Assembly: GCA_904063045.1 (NCBI GenBank)
Contig: CAJFCJ010000035.1
Span: forward strand, 1 to 64,000
DNA: 64,000 nucleotides
Direction of reading: 5' to 3'
From: Dimorphilus gyrociliatus
Lineage: Eukaryota; Annelida; Polychaeta; Dinophilidae
Below are positions 10,699-22,969 of the stretch, one piece after another. The position numbers and the translations under genes are program-made. The notes beneath the pieces were generated by a model. That model did no database searches and was not told where the DNA came from. It worked only from the letters and a program-made list of their open reading frames with translations. The number at the start of each line of letters is the position of its first letter. Positions within the stretch are counted from its first letter, which is position 1.

Positions 10699-13104
10699 TT
10701 ATGATAAATTGAATTGGAAATCTTTAAAGTAAAATGCTTTGCAGTCGTGGGGAACGTTAAGTCCAGTAAAAGCTTCTTGAATACAATCTTCTTCGGAAAA
10801 ACTTCGAAGATCCTTTGATAAAACGTGTTCGACAAATCGCCTCAATGGTACAATGTGACTATAACGGGTATCGAAATTCGTTAAGAAATCTTCAAGGACA
10901 TGATGAAGTCTATCTGGCTTTGGTAATTTTAAATTTCCTGGTTGTTTTCGTCATAATCATCTCTGACTCTAATGATTTTTGTTTGTATTACATTAATTAT
11001 AGCTTTAATTTATTGCAAGTAGTAGAATGGCTTATGTAATATATCACTCACTTGTTGGTAATTTCTTATAATAGTACAGCAACGGATGGAGAAAATTGCT
11101 CAGATGAGCCTCTTCGGGTGAGCCAGCAGATCGGTCATACTTGAATGGATCCTTTAATTCAAGTGTTAAAAATAAGGATGATAGGAATTAGTGATAATTA
11201 AATAATAGCTCACATTTTCTTCACCTGAAAACCCATCCCCATACTCAAAAACCACTACAATAACGGATTGTAACATTTCGACCTGTCCTAATTTCAAATT
11301 CATCAAGAGAGGTTAGGGGATATTCTTCATACGCTTCAAACGTTTCCTCTTTTCTGTAAAACAAGTTTTATTTATTTCTATTCAATCATTTCTAATGGTA
11401 AAATGTTCAAAACCGGTAGACAAGCAGTATATTTAAATGATTATATGTCTTTTCCCGAATAATAGTTTAAAAAGAAAGAAAAGTCCACTACATGATTGGC
11501 ATTTTACACTATTTAAATACTTACTCGTTGATAACTATGACATCTCCAAGCACCTGAAACATTTGGTAAGGTGCAGAAGCTTCATTCACTCTTTTAACGA
11601 TCCAAGGTACAAGCTGATTAAATGGTTCTGCAGGTTGATGAGGCAGACAACACCATGATTCTTCCACTCCAATAACCTGTGTAAGGCTCTAGTAGTATAC
11701 CTATAACCGTGAATAAAACCTCCAGCCGATTTTTTGAAATCTAATGAATGTGTTAATACACCTGAAAAGATAAAGTGATTAAAGGAATAGACAAGACAAA
11801 TAAAGCTACATCTTGGTAACCTCTTTTTTATTACATAATAAGGACAAACCTGTAAAGTAAATATTCGAATTATCCACTGCTTCGTACATATCATTAATCT
11901 TTGGAAATTTTTGCAACTTTTGGTCTCTATGTTTCTTTAAATTAATCCTACCCATGGCGTTTCATCCCATATCCAACCAAGGCAGGATATTATGACATCA
12001 TACGGATCTCTAAAAGAAAAATTATCGTCCTTGACGTTGACCTTTAATAAGGGATCTTCTAACATGAAACGTCCGTCATCTCTCTTAAAAATTGATAATT
12101 CTCGAACGTCAACTTCAAATATACCATCTAAGGCTTTCAATTGATAATTATCTAATATATTGTTATTAATGGCCCTTAAATCTCCAACATAATGAGTTGA
12201 CCAGGATAGTTTCACTCTACTCCTACTTCCCATATGTACAACATTTGCATAAGGGAATAAAGAAGTAGCAACTTCATTTGCAGTATTTCCTTTACCAAGT
12301 ATTAGGACATTTTTTCCCTCATAATAGTGTGGATCTAAGATCATATCATCATAGAACGTTACATATTCACTACCATTGAAAGGGACTTTCAGAGGTTTGA
12401 ATATACCAGTAGCAACAATTAAATATCTGAGATATTATAGATATATACGTAATGTTTCGAATAAACTAATGATAACTTACTTGCAAAGGAATGTTACTTC
12501 TTTTTCATCAGTTAGTTCAATGGTACCATTGTCAATCTTTCGAGATGATATAATATTTGTATTGAAACGAGTGTTTAGCCCTAATTTCTTTTCAAAATCA
12601 CTTAAATATTGAAGATAATCGCCCTTATCAGGGAAGAAATCTATAGAAAAATTAATAGATTTTAACATAATATATATAATATTAAAATAAATGTTTACCT
12701 TTGCTATACTCTTTGAAAAGTAACGCTTCATCATTACTAATCAAAGAATTCCAATCGTGTCGAAAATTAAACTCTTTATTAGTTTTACCAGTGAATCTTT
12801 TATTGATAGAAATTAAAGTATTATGCCTTGGGAATGTTTTAAAGAAAGTTCCTAATTGGATAAAATTAAAAGGAGATGCTATTCTATAATCAAGTTTTAC
12901 TAAATTTCATATGTATATATTCCTACCTGATGAGTTTCCTCTTTCTAAAATCACGTAGTCTCTTTTTTTGTCCTCTAGGAAAGAGCCCATTTGAAGTCCT
13001 GAAGGCCCAGCTCCAACTATTATATAGTCATGATACTCGCACGAAACCAGATGAATTATTTTCAATAGAATGATAAATTGACCAAACATTGTGACCTTCA
13101 ACAT
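10699..13104 (-). pseudogene. FOXRED2-like gene, mirror copy with frameshifts
   Basis: The same eight exons as 4493-6895 lie on the minus strand, from the ATG at 13104 to the stop at 10699-10701. At least four coding one-base differences break the frame: an extra A near 10948, an extra A near 11271, a missing G near 11645 and a missing A near 11942. No substitution was seen between the copies. If the palindrome is technical, this is the same gene read with errors. If real, it is a freshly broken duplicate. Confidence 0.8.
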
Positions 13105-13505
13105 ATTCAGTTTTCCTTAAACTTTTGAGAGTTTTCTATATAGAAATTGACACTTATCACTACATCTTGTCTCATAATAAAGTTAATTATAAATAGCATA
13201 GTTATTCTATATTACATTCATTAAACACTATACTTGTTTCTAATTCATAAATATTAATAATATACAGTTTTTATCATCAACAAATACCTCAGAGTTGAGC
13301 TTCCTTCACAACTACACCAAGTAATTTACTTTTGAATAGTTCAACCTATTCCAAACAGCTCCTTTTTAAACGTCACAGACAAGTGAGACAGATCATGCGT
13401 AAACGAAATTAGCAATAATAGGGCAGCAGGTTACCTATTAAAAAATTTGTATTGAAACTTCAATATGTGTATGAATTGTTAGACTATAATTAAACAAAAA
13501 ACTCA

Positions 13506-14430
13506 CTAAACCGGTTGTATAGAGGGCTTTAAGATCGACGATGAGTGAAAATAGCATTTTGATGCTATTACTAATTTATTTAAACAATTAATGAAATTAC
13601 GGTAGTGAACAAAAACAAAAGAGAGACCGTAAGTCTTTATCTTGTTATACGCTCCATTGATGATGATGTGAGAAAGGAGAATATTGAAGCAGATATAAAT
13701 AATATTTATATTGGGGCAGCAAAAGACCAAAATAACAGTCATGGCTCAACACAGAGCAGCAGCTGTTCTAGTGAAAGAGGGATGTCTTCCAGAAAAAGGA
13801 AGAGAAACAGTGCAGTAACTGCAAACGAAAGCAATGATGAAGACCTATCAATGACACAAGTCCATATAAGTAGGCTAAAACATACAACATCTGGCTAGCA
13901 ATGCCGGACCACACAAAAGGATGCATGTGCCTTTGATAGGATGGAAGATAGCATTGATGATGATGAAATAGGGCACTTGGGTATGGAGTAAGAAGAGGTA
14001 GAAAGATTCAGATCATCACCAAAGGATGCCAACAATAGTACAATGAAATTCCTATGCTCAGAATATGGGGAAATAAAAACAAAATTCGGTGCCGCCTTTG
14101 CTGTGTTAGAAAAAATGGGCAGGGCAACAAAGGAAAAGAAAAGAAATAGATTGTTATATATGTGGAAAGCCACACCATTAAGGAATTACCCACAATTCAT
14201 AACAATGAGCATTGAGGATCGAAGCAAAGCAGTTAGAAGGCTGAACCTATGTGAAAACTGTATGGCAAGTAGCCATAGCACATTTGACTGTTGGAGACCA
14301 GGATATAGGACATGTAAAACCACAAAGAGCCACATGTTGCAATATTGTACTTGTAAAATATTTTTGGCTCCATACAGATATTTATCACCATACAATTGGT
14401 ATTCAGTCTTAAATAGTCTTTTACCAACAT
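13506..14430 (+). pseudogene. gag/nucleocapsid-like remnant, mirror copy
   Basis: This is the mirror of 3190-4090. The frame at 13605-13898 codes a basic, Ser-rich segment. The frame at 14043-14432 covers the zinc-knuckle-like tail, preceded out of frame by CYICGKPHH, which fits a BEL/Pao gag knuckle. No protease or polymerase follows; a Tc1 end begins at about 14510. Confidence 0.45.
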
Positions 14431-14509
14431 AGCAAAAGTAGGCTCAATAAAATAACCTTTTGTTTGGTAAAACAGGTTTTCAATACAACTTCAAAGATTA
14501 TTTAAATGT

Positions 14510-15252
14510 TATATAAAGTGACGGTCTAAAATACCCGGACACTGTAAATTTTGATAGGCCAATTTTGAAAACACCCCAAAAATATTATCTTTGTTTTCAA
14601 TTGGTTTTTTTGTCTAAATACATCCGGATTACATCAGGTTTTGCTTTTAAATAGACGTCTTAAACTGACATTTTTTTCAACAAAATTAATTTTCCAAGTT
14701 AAGTTGATTACTTATTATCTATTTTACCTACTTTAGTTAATTTTTATATCATTTATTTCATTATGGCATGGGGAAAAGAGGTTAGGAACCTGGTAATCCA
14801 GAAATATGAAGAATTGGGGAAAGTAAGGGAAACTGCAAGGGCTTTGGGAATGGCATCATCTACAGTTAGCGACATTTTAAGGTATAAGCCACCCAAACAA
14901 GAGAATAGGGGTCGTCCAAAGAGACTCACAGAAAGAGATGTAGCAAGAATGAATAGGATTGTGAAGAGACTTAAAAGAAACAAGGAAAGGGTAACTGCTA
15001 GGAAGATTTTAAATGAATTAGAGGTAGATTTAGGCCTGAAGACAATTCAGAGAGAGTTGAAATTGCAAAATTTTCGTTATAAACGAATTTGACAAAGAGT
15101 TGATCTCACAAGCAATGACTGCAACAGAAGGAAACAGTATTGTTTAAAAACTATTCGAGATAACTTAGATTGGTCAAGAGTCATATTTACGGATGAGGCA
15201 AGGTTTTCATTGAGTGGTCCTGACAACTTCAGGATCTATCCAATAATAACTA
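14510..15252 (+). mobile_element. Tc1-like transposon fragment, mirror copy
   Basis: The terminal motif AAGTGACGGTCTAAAATACC (near 14516) is followed by about 230 bp of leader. An ATG at 14763 then opens 109 residues of Tc1 DNA-binding domain, and an out-of-frame stretch holds the first catalytic Asp (near 15190). The element is cut shortly before the LTR at 15305. Confidence 0.75.
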
Positions 15253-15304
15253 TTTTGAACCTCTATAGATAGTGTACTGCTCTTGCTGGCAAAATCTATG
15301 TGTT

Positions 15305-15899
15305 TGCAAGTTATAACAATACTGGTTCTACTCAAACCTTTAAACAAATGTTTAAATTAAAACGGTTTATTTAATAATAATACTTAAGCAAGTAACAATA
15401 TGAGAGTTCGATAGCAGAGTAGATAGTTTGTAAAAGCAGGTTGCCAAATTACCAAACACTCTTCTAATGTTGAGGAGTAGATGGATGGTTCCAGTGGATG
15501 TTGTTTCCAGATGATTTTCCCAGGTCCTTGGGTCCAGATGGAAGCTGCATGCAGAATGAGAATAGTGAGGATTTATATACTTTGAGGTTTGCCTCTGACA
15601 TCCAATCATCACTTTGCCGAAATGTGTAGTTCATATTTATCTTTAGTAACAGGATGTTACAAGGTTGAACATTTAGGAAGGTTAATTGAATTATAACTTG
15701 GCCACACCCTAGGCAAGTTAATTAAATTATAACTTGGCCAAACCTTTATTGATAATTAAAGATGAGCCTTCAATCTGACTAATCAGACTTATGTTTGGCC
15801 AATGTTATAGCATTTTCTTGTGTAGGTTTTAAGATGTACATGTATATGTTGCATCAAATAAAAGAGTTCAAGCATGTAAAATATAACCAAAGTTGTACA
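15305..15899 (-). mobile_element. LTR family 1, mirror copy
   Basis: This is the mirror of 1707-2300. The TG end is at 15899, next to the purine tract (CTTCCCCCTTCTT on this strand). The CA end is at 15305. Confidence 0.75.
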
Positions 15900-15930
15900 A
15901 CTTCCCCCTTCTTTGTGAAGATGAGTCCCT

Positions 15931-16434
15931 TCACCTTGATTTAATGAGAATTACAGGTGGTTGTTCTTCTTCATTAGTTTGATGTCGACTAGAGCTACAA
16001 CTTTGTTTCATTAGTTTTGGGTTTTCAGGAGAGTTATCTGTGCCCTCACTTGGGGTAGCAGTTTCTTCTCTTTGTTTTCTTCTTCCAATAATATAGTTGA
16101 AAATGATGATACATACCATTGAAACTACAATACTCAAACAAATATTATGTATGATAACATAAAGTGTTTTCCCAGGTTTATAGTACCAACTATGGAAAAA
16201 CTGCTTAATTCCAGATAGATTGGGTACAATGCCATTTTTCTCTGCAACAGTGACCATGTTATCATACCTGATATCAATGAATATTGATGCCAATTCTTCA
16301 TTGTATGTTATCATTGATGAATTAAAGAGAGAAGCAGAGTTGATTACATTGTACAAGAAATTATTAAGTGAGAAAAAGATGTAGACAACAGAGAAAGCCT
16401 TATCAGAAAATTCAAAGTCAGATCTTTGGCTCAT
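15931..16434 (-). CDS. env-like membrane protein of LTR element, open copy
   Basis: A 167-residue frame contains one membrane segment and a polar, Glu/Ser-rich tail. It ends 32 bp before the LTR. The start shown may be internal, because the frame is short for an envelope-type protein. It is read as the C-terminal part of an env-like product by position only. Confidence 0.5.
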   Translation of the reverse strand: MSQRSDFEFSDKAFSVVYIFFSLNNFLYNVINSASLFNSSMITYNEELASIFIDIRYDNMVTVAEKNGIVPNLSGIKQFFHSWYYKPGKTLYVIIHNICLSIVVSMVCIIIFNYIIGRRKQREETATPSEGTDNSPENPKLMKQSCSSSRHQTNEEEQPPVILIKSR

Positions 16435-16701
16435 GGGAGAAATTTGAGGTCAGATTAATATCTGCATCAGATTTATTGGAAAAGGCAGCCAGCATTTATA
16501 TTGCATCATAACTCATTCATTTAGCTTGTTACCATGTTATAAACTTAATCTTTTGTAATTTTTTTGTAGTTTGTTTTGTAGTTTTTAGTTTTTGTTTTCA
16601 ACATATCATAATATCATAAATACAAATTATATATTTATTCTCTCAATTTTCCTTTTCATCTTAATCTCGAAAGGTTTTAAAAAGAAAAATTCTCTTTCAC
16701 T

Positions 16702-16775
16702 ATGGACATTTTCTCCTCAGTTGTGGACATTTTCTCCTGTGGACGTTTTCTCCTGCACCCGGCATTTTCAACTGT
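16702..16775 (-). repeat. iterated terminal motif F, mirror copy
   Basis: This is the mirror of 826-905: three TGGACATTTTCTCC-type words in tandem. It is followed at 16776-17056 by the mirror of the element B fragment. Confidence 0.6.
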
Positions 16776-17291
16776 GGGCGTTAGAAAGTATATCTGACAA
16801 AAATGATGTACAATAAATACATTACATTTATGTTAAGGCCTTCACTCTCTTCAAATGATACATAATATAACATATAATAAAAAAAATTCATATTTTTTAC
16901 ATATATGTGACCACACTTGTTGCTATAGTACAGTGTAAAACATTCTATTTAAATAGAAAAAACTGGTAGAAACATTATGAAATCTATTTGAAATTCAGTA
17001 TATTTGGTAAGCTTGAAGCCTTTTTCAATTGCAGCCTTTCCTAACCTAATTCATAGATTACTACAGTGCAGGTTCACTTCACTTTTGTTGGGAAAAAAAG
17101 AAACATTTAGATGCTTGACATTGCTCAGCACCGAACAGTCACACCCCAATTATTTAGCCCTAACTGCACAAAAATGACCTTTTAAAAGAATTATCTTAAG
17201 TAAATTACCATGAATGGAACAAATGTCAAAGATAATAAAAAATATCATAATATATAAATATAAATTATAGTAGTTGACATTATTTTTCAAT

Positions 17292-20200
17292 ATGCAACTG
17301 TTACATAGTTTCTTTACTTTAATGTTGTTACATGGAATAGAAGGACAGAGAAGAATTTCTTATAATTTAACTTTCCATTCTTTTAGTGAAACAGACAAGT
17401 ATATCATTGGAAAACTTTTTGCTATACAATACTTTGAAAAGATAATTAATGTTGTAATACCTATCAAATATCCTACTGAATTGACAAATATAATTTGCAA
17501 AGAAGCATCATATGACTCTATTAGCTCAGTCTCTTTTCCATGTAAAATATCATCGTATCATCGTGGAATTTATCTAAGATTTGATGGGAAAACACACTAC
17601 GCAGTGTTCGTAATTAGTGTTTTGTTCTATTGTTTTTTGTATTTTTTATTTTAAAGTATTCAGACCGGTGCTCGTCACATAAGAACTTTATGTATAAAAT
17701 GTTATAGACATACTACTGAATGTAAATATAATCCTGTTCACATTTTAAAAATGGCATAATTACAGTGTACTTTTTCTTCATAAAATCTTTAGATATCTTT
17801 GCATTATATATCAAATTTAACTTATTTTACTTATATTTGAGGAAATTTCAAGTCTTCTATCCAATTTTATATAATCCAAAACAGAAAAAGCTTTTGTGTA
17901 AAGAAACAGAATTTTTCACAAAAAATCAAATTGATCAAAAATATATCAAGAATTTTGTAAAAGTAAATATTAGTGGTTATGAAACAAGCATAACATTTAT
18001 AACAGATAATAAAACAAGTATGATTCATACATGTACCTTTTCTCAATTGGAAGGTAAATTTAATTTTGCCCTTTCTATTTCTTTAAAAACAACTGAAAGT
18101 AATCATGTTATGTTTTAGACATTAAATTTCATTGGTTAAATACTACTGGGTTTATTAAAGAGGCATATTATGCCTATGACCCTTATAGGTTTAATTAGAC
18201 TGGTTTCTTTTGTTATTTAATACCAATATTAATTTTAATGTCATTTACAGGCAACTACTGAAAAGGGCACCTTCATATGTTATAGTATCAAAATCACATG
18301 GTGTGCATCGTCTTTTTATCAAATATTTGTTAGGCCTAAACAACCTATGTAAATATATCTGCAATGATATGAAAGCAGATAGCCATCCTTCTCTTTGCAA
18401 TATTAAATCAAATACTCCAACTGTAAATTTTGAGTTTTATTTCTATTTATAGGCATTAATTGGATTTCTACAGAGATCAGCGTTCTTTATGTATTGCTCA
18501 TTTCATAAAACAACATTCCATGACTGTAACTATACTCCTAACAATGCTCAAGCACTTTTAGAAATTGAACCTAACTGTGGTAAAAGCCTTCATAGGAATG
18601 GTAGGAGTTTTTTTAGAATTATGTTGGCCTACATTTGTTATTCATTATATAGATTTCAATTTCCGGTTATATAACAACAATGATCAATCCATTTTATACC
18701 AACAAAACAGTGGAACTTTTGAGACATTTATTGGATATCTCCAGATTATTTTTGAGGGGAAATGGTCAAATTTTACATTAATTCACTACAAAGCGCATAC
18801 AATTATTTGTAATAGTTTTGGTTTTAAATATGCTGAATATGTAGGAACAAAAGAGGTGGTTACTTTAAGATCTGAAGCTCCTTTAAATGCTTTATATTGT
18901 GATGAAAATGCCAAGCATCTAAATGAATGTTTTATTTTAATGCAATTATCTGGCAGGTAATCAATTGATTTTTGTTAGAAATATATATATATATATACAG
19001 TCCGCGACAGAAATTCTCATATAACAGATCAGTATCCTTATTTTATTTTAGATGGAATAAAAATGTGAATTACCATATTGAATGTTTAAAAAAGAGATCA
19101 ACTGATAGTAAGAAATGATTAAACTATTGCTCTTTTTCTAGTTTCTTCTTTGCTTATATCATTTCATATTTCTGCACCCAATTTAGTTTGTCAATATGAA
19201 AGAAGCCATTTAATCAATAATATTTGTTATATATTTCACTTTTCAAAAAAATTTCTATCAATCTCACAAATGAAAGAATATTGCCAAAGAGATAATCTTA
19301 CTTTAGCTGATATTTCAACTCAAAATATTTATAATTCATTAGTCATTTTAAGTGATTATTTTGTCTATTATGCTTCAATAACATTTTTTAATTTTCAAAA
19401 ATCTGAATTTACAATATATAATGGTAAAATTAACTTTTTTCTTTTAATAGTTCATTTTTTTATAAGTAACATTTAACAGAATTACAAAATGTTCTATGGA
19501 ATGGTAATGACATTGAGGTTACACCTTCAAAAACCCCTTTTGAATTCTACTCAAAAAAACCATTGAAGCATCCTTTAGTAAGTTATTCAAAAATTAATGA
19601 TAAATGTCCTTGGACTTGTATATTATGATATTTCCAGTATTTTAAACCATTCACATATCCTGTGGAAATTTCTAATCTTAATGTGAACACTGAAAGATGT
19701 ATTAAATTCTTAAAAGTTTGAATCTTTAATTAATTTCACAATACTATTCAAATATTTTGCTGTATTTCATATTTGTCAAGATTGATTTTGGTGAAAAATC
19801 AAGTTTGTGTTTTTTTCTTTCAACTAAAAATTCTAGAGAGAAAAAACTGTTTTTTCTTCATTTTAGCTACAGAAATCAACAGAGTGAATTGCAATATAAT
19901 TAAAAAACCTTATTACATTTGCCAGAAAATTTATAGTATTAAAAAACAATTTACAATAGAAAATAAAATATATTTAGTGTCTTTTTTTTAGTACATTCAT
20001 CAAAAGTTGTTTCAAATTTGAAAGAAATACTACTCTATTTGGAAGTATCCCATAATTCCTCACACAATTTAGGTCATAATCTATTTTTATGTAGAAGGAG
20101 TAAGATTATTATTAATATAGCCTACTTATGTGATGGTATAGCTGATTGTTCGGATAATGAAGATGAATTAAATTGTGAAAATGTTCCATTGTTCAGATGT

Positions 20201-22968
20201 TTATCAACAGAGAATAAAATGATAAGTTATACATTAGTTTGCAACTTTCACAATGATTGCCCTGATAAATCTGATGAAAAATTTTGTTGTGAGCACTGAA
20301 AATTAAATCAACCAGTAATAAACAAGTATAAAAATATATATTTCAGATAGGAGTAATAAATGCAAAGATTTAAAAGAAGGGTAAAGAAGGCAATGTTTTT
20401 TTATTCTAATAGCTTTAAAGAATAAAATAAAACAATTAACTAGAACATGTCACAGTGGTCAATGCATTAACATTGAAGAAATATGCAACAATGAGAAGAA
20501 CTGTTTTGACCTAAGTGATGAAATATGTAATGAAAATGAAGCAATAGTTAATTATTTTAAAAATGGTTTGAGTTCACATTTACAAACAAAAAAGAAAACA
20601 TTTTATTTTTCAACTAAAAAAAGGCTGTAGAAAACATTTTCAATTCCAATGTTTAACTACATGTATCCAATTATCAAAACAGTGCAATCTATTCAATGAT
20701 TGTCCATCAGGATATTATGATGAAGATGAGACTAGCTGTTTTGAAATACTAACAAAAAGGGTAGAAATTTTTATATATTTTAAAAAATGGACAAAAAAAA
20801 AATAATTATTATTATTGAAGTTTCAGCTGGTTGGTACTAAGTATATTAGAAAGCCAATTACTTGTAAATTAAGTTACAATGCTATTGGAACAACAACCAC
20901 AAGATTCTATTTTCCTTTTAATGATTTTTTCTATTGTAATAAAACTAAATGCTCTCCAAATGAATTTTTATGTGTTCAAGAGAAATTTTGCATTTCAATT
21001 GAACTCATTTGTGATGGTATTAATCATTGTTTTAGCAACGAGGATGAGCAATTCTGTGGTGAGTAGTATTTTAGAATACTAAAAGAGGATAAAAAATAAC
21101 TTTTAGATGAATACAATATAAAATATTTCTTCAAGTGTAAAAATCAAAAACAGTACATTGAACTAGCAAAAGTTTGCAATAAAATTGTTGACTGTGCTGA
21201 AGGAAGTGATGAATTATTTTGCAATATAGAACTATTTAATCATGGATTATGTAGAAAAATTTTAAACTATGAATATATATGTGAAGCCAAGGGAGATTCT
21301 AACATCATAACTATTAATTCTAGTATAAGAAGACTAACAATTTCTGGAAATATAAACATAAATTCAAATAGCATTATTTTTGATCACATGATGCATTTAA
21401 TTGTTCATAACAATCCAAATTTTTTATTACCTACATTTTCAATGTTTCCAAATCTAATAGTATTAAATTTGCAAGGAAATAATTTAAAATTTAAATTTAG
21501 AACAAACACTTTCAAGTTGGAAATGCTACAATATTTAGATCTTTCCAGAAATCTTTTAGAAGATATAGGTGAAATAAAGAAGCTAAATTGTTCCTTCTTA
21601 ACATATCTAGACATTTCAAATAATCCAATAAAATATTTAAGTTCAAATTTAACATATTTTAAAAATTTAGAAATTTTAAAAATATCAAATTGTGATATTT
21701 TTGAAATTAGTTTACTGTCATTTCAATCATTAATTAAATTGAAAATATTGCATTTAAATAATACAAATTTTCCATTCGATGAAAGTGATAGAATTGCAAA
21801 ATATATAAATAGTGTTGAAAGTATTGTGAGTAAAAGTTATGGATTGTGTTGTTTGGTATGGAAATATGTTAGTAAGAGTGTTAGTTGTCTCCCAAAAACA
21901 TCATTATTCAATACCTGTTCAGATTTATTGAGTTCAACGCTGATTAAATTGTTTTTTTCTATTTTTGGATCTATTACTTTTATTGTTAATCTTCTTTCAA
22001 TAGTTCTCTGTCTTATAATAATTTCAGCATCAAGGTTATTTAGGTTAATGTTGAATATGGCTGATTTTTTAACATCATTCTACATTCTTTCAATTGTAAT
22101 TGTTGATAAGCTGTATCATAATAATTATATTGAAAATGATTCAAGATGGCGTCAAAGTGGATTCTGTCAATTTTTAGGGACATTAATGACCTTTTCTCTA
22201 TTACTTTCATCAGAAAGTCTTTTACTAATTGCAGGAGAAAGATATATTGCAGTTGTATTTCCATTTTTAACATCCAGAATAAAACATTATTTCAAATATG
22301 TTGCTATATTCATACTATTCCAAGTACTTTTAACATCAATAATTCCACTTGTACTATATAAAGTAAACAATCATAACACTGATTATTTAATTATTTTGTA
22401 TGGTTCTAATTCCATTTTTTTCTTTTTCTAATCTTTTTCTCACAGAGTGTTTATGGAAAATCACCAATATGCTTCAATATCCATATCAGAAGTGAAAAAG
22501 AATATGGCTGGGTTTATTCGTTTGTTATCTTTAATATAACAACCTTTTCAATAAGTACCGCAATTGCCATATTATATGGAAATGTTATTTGTTATGCAAA
22601 AAGTTCATTTATACAAATGGAAAACAATGGAAAAAAACAGGAGAAATCCAGAAAGAGATTACTTAGAACTGTTTTTGTTATAGTTGCTACAAATATTTGT
22701 TGTTGGCTTCCAATATCAATATTAGGTATTGTTACAAATGGCAGTTGTATAGGCCTTTCAACTAAAAATCTTTCATCCATTTTTTCTTTTAAGGTGTGAT
22801 TTCATTAGTTGTTGATCTTCATATAAGTAATGATGTCTATTCCATTATTGTTTCTATGTTTATATCTATAAATAGCTTGTTAAATCCATTTTGCTATTCT
22901 TTTACTGATATTCAACAAATACTGTATAAAAGGAGAAAAGCAAAAGAAGAGAAAAGGTTCTTTCTATA
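17292..22968 (+). CDS. SRCR/C-type lectin/LDLa/LRR 7TM receptor (GRL101-like)
   Basis: Multi-exon gene. Exon 1 (17292-~17609) holds a signal peptide. Exons near 17793-18053 and 18251-18452 hold unrecognised ectodomain. At 18457-18957 lies an SRCR-like domain (GKWSNF, late Cys pair) with a frame change near 18600. A C-type lectin fold spans 19150-~19950 over several exons (NICYIF, YYICQK). Six LDLa repeats lie at about 20075, 20195, 20447, 20636, 20935 and 21110 (DELNC, DEKFC, DEQFC ends). LRRs span 21310-21790. Seven membrane helices span 21940-22960, with ERY after TM3, CCWLP in TM6 and NPFCY in TM7. An intron removes 22404-22446. A 2-bp excess at about 22797 breaks the TM6-TM7 join. LDLa-LRR-7TM resembles the snail receptor GRL101 and relaxin-type receptors. 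The ligand is unknown. Exon borders are approximate. Confidence 0.75.
18980..19001. repeat. AT microsatellite
   Basis: A run of AT dinucleotides lies in the intron between the SRCR and lectin exons. A similar short run is at 33962-33982. Confidence 0.8.
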
Positions 22969-22969
22969 G

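Larger units (their letters stand above)
8800..17606. repeat. right arm of giant palindrome
   Basis: This arm is the reverse complement of the left arm, visible out to about 17606, where the left arm meets the window edge. Unlike the left arm, its outer side continues into the rest of the receptor gene. Sequence differences from the left arm are all one-base indels in the stretches compared. Confidence 0.97.

Noticed and set aside
12376-12889. Plus-strand frames within the right-arm FOXRED2 copy
   Set aside because: They are antisense shadows of coding exons and have no recognisable domain.
4493-13104. Two independent FOXRED2-like paralogues
   Set aside because: The copies lie in the palindrome arms and differ only by one-base indels, so they are treated as one locus seen twice or a very recent duplicate.
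22796-22811. A 15-bp intron between TM6 and TM7
   Set aside because: It is far shorter than any other intron here. A 2-bp excess explains the frame break more simply.
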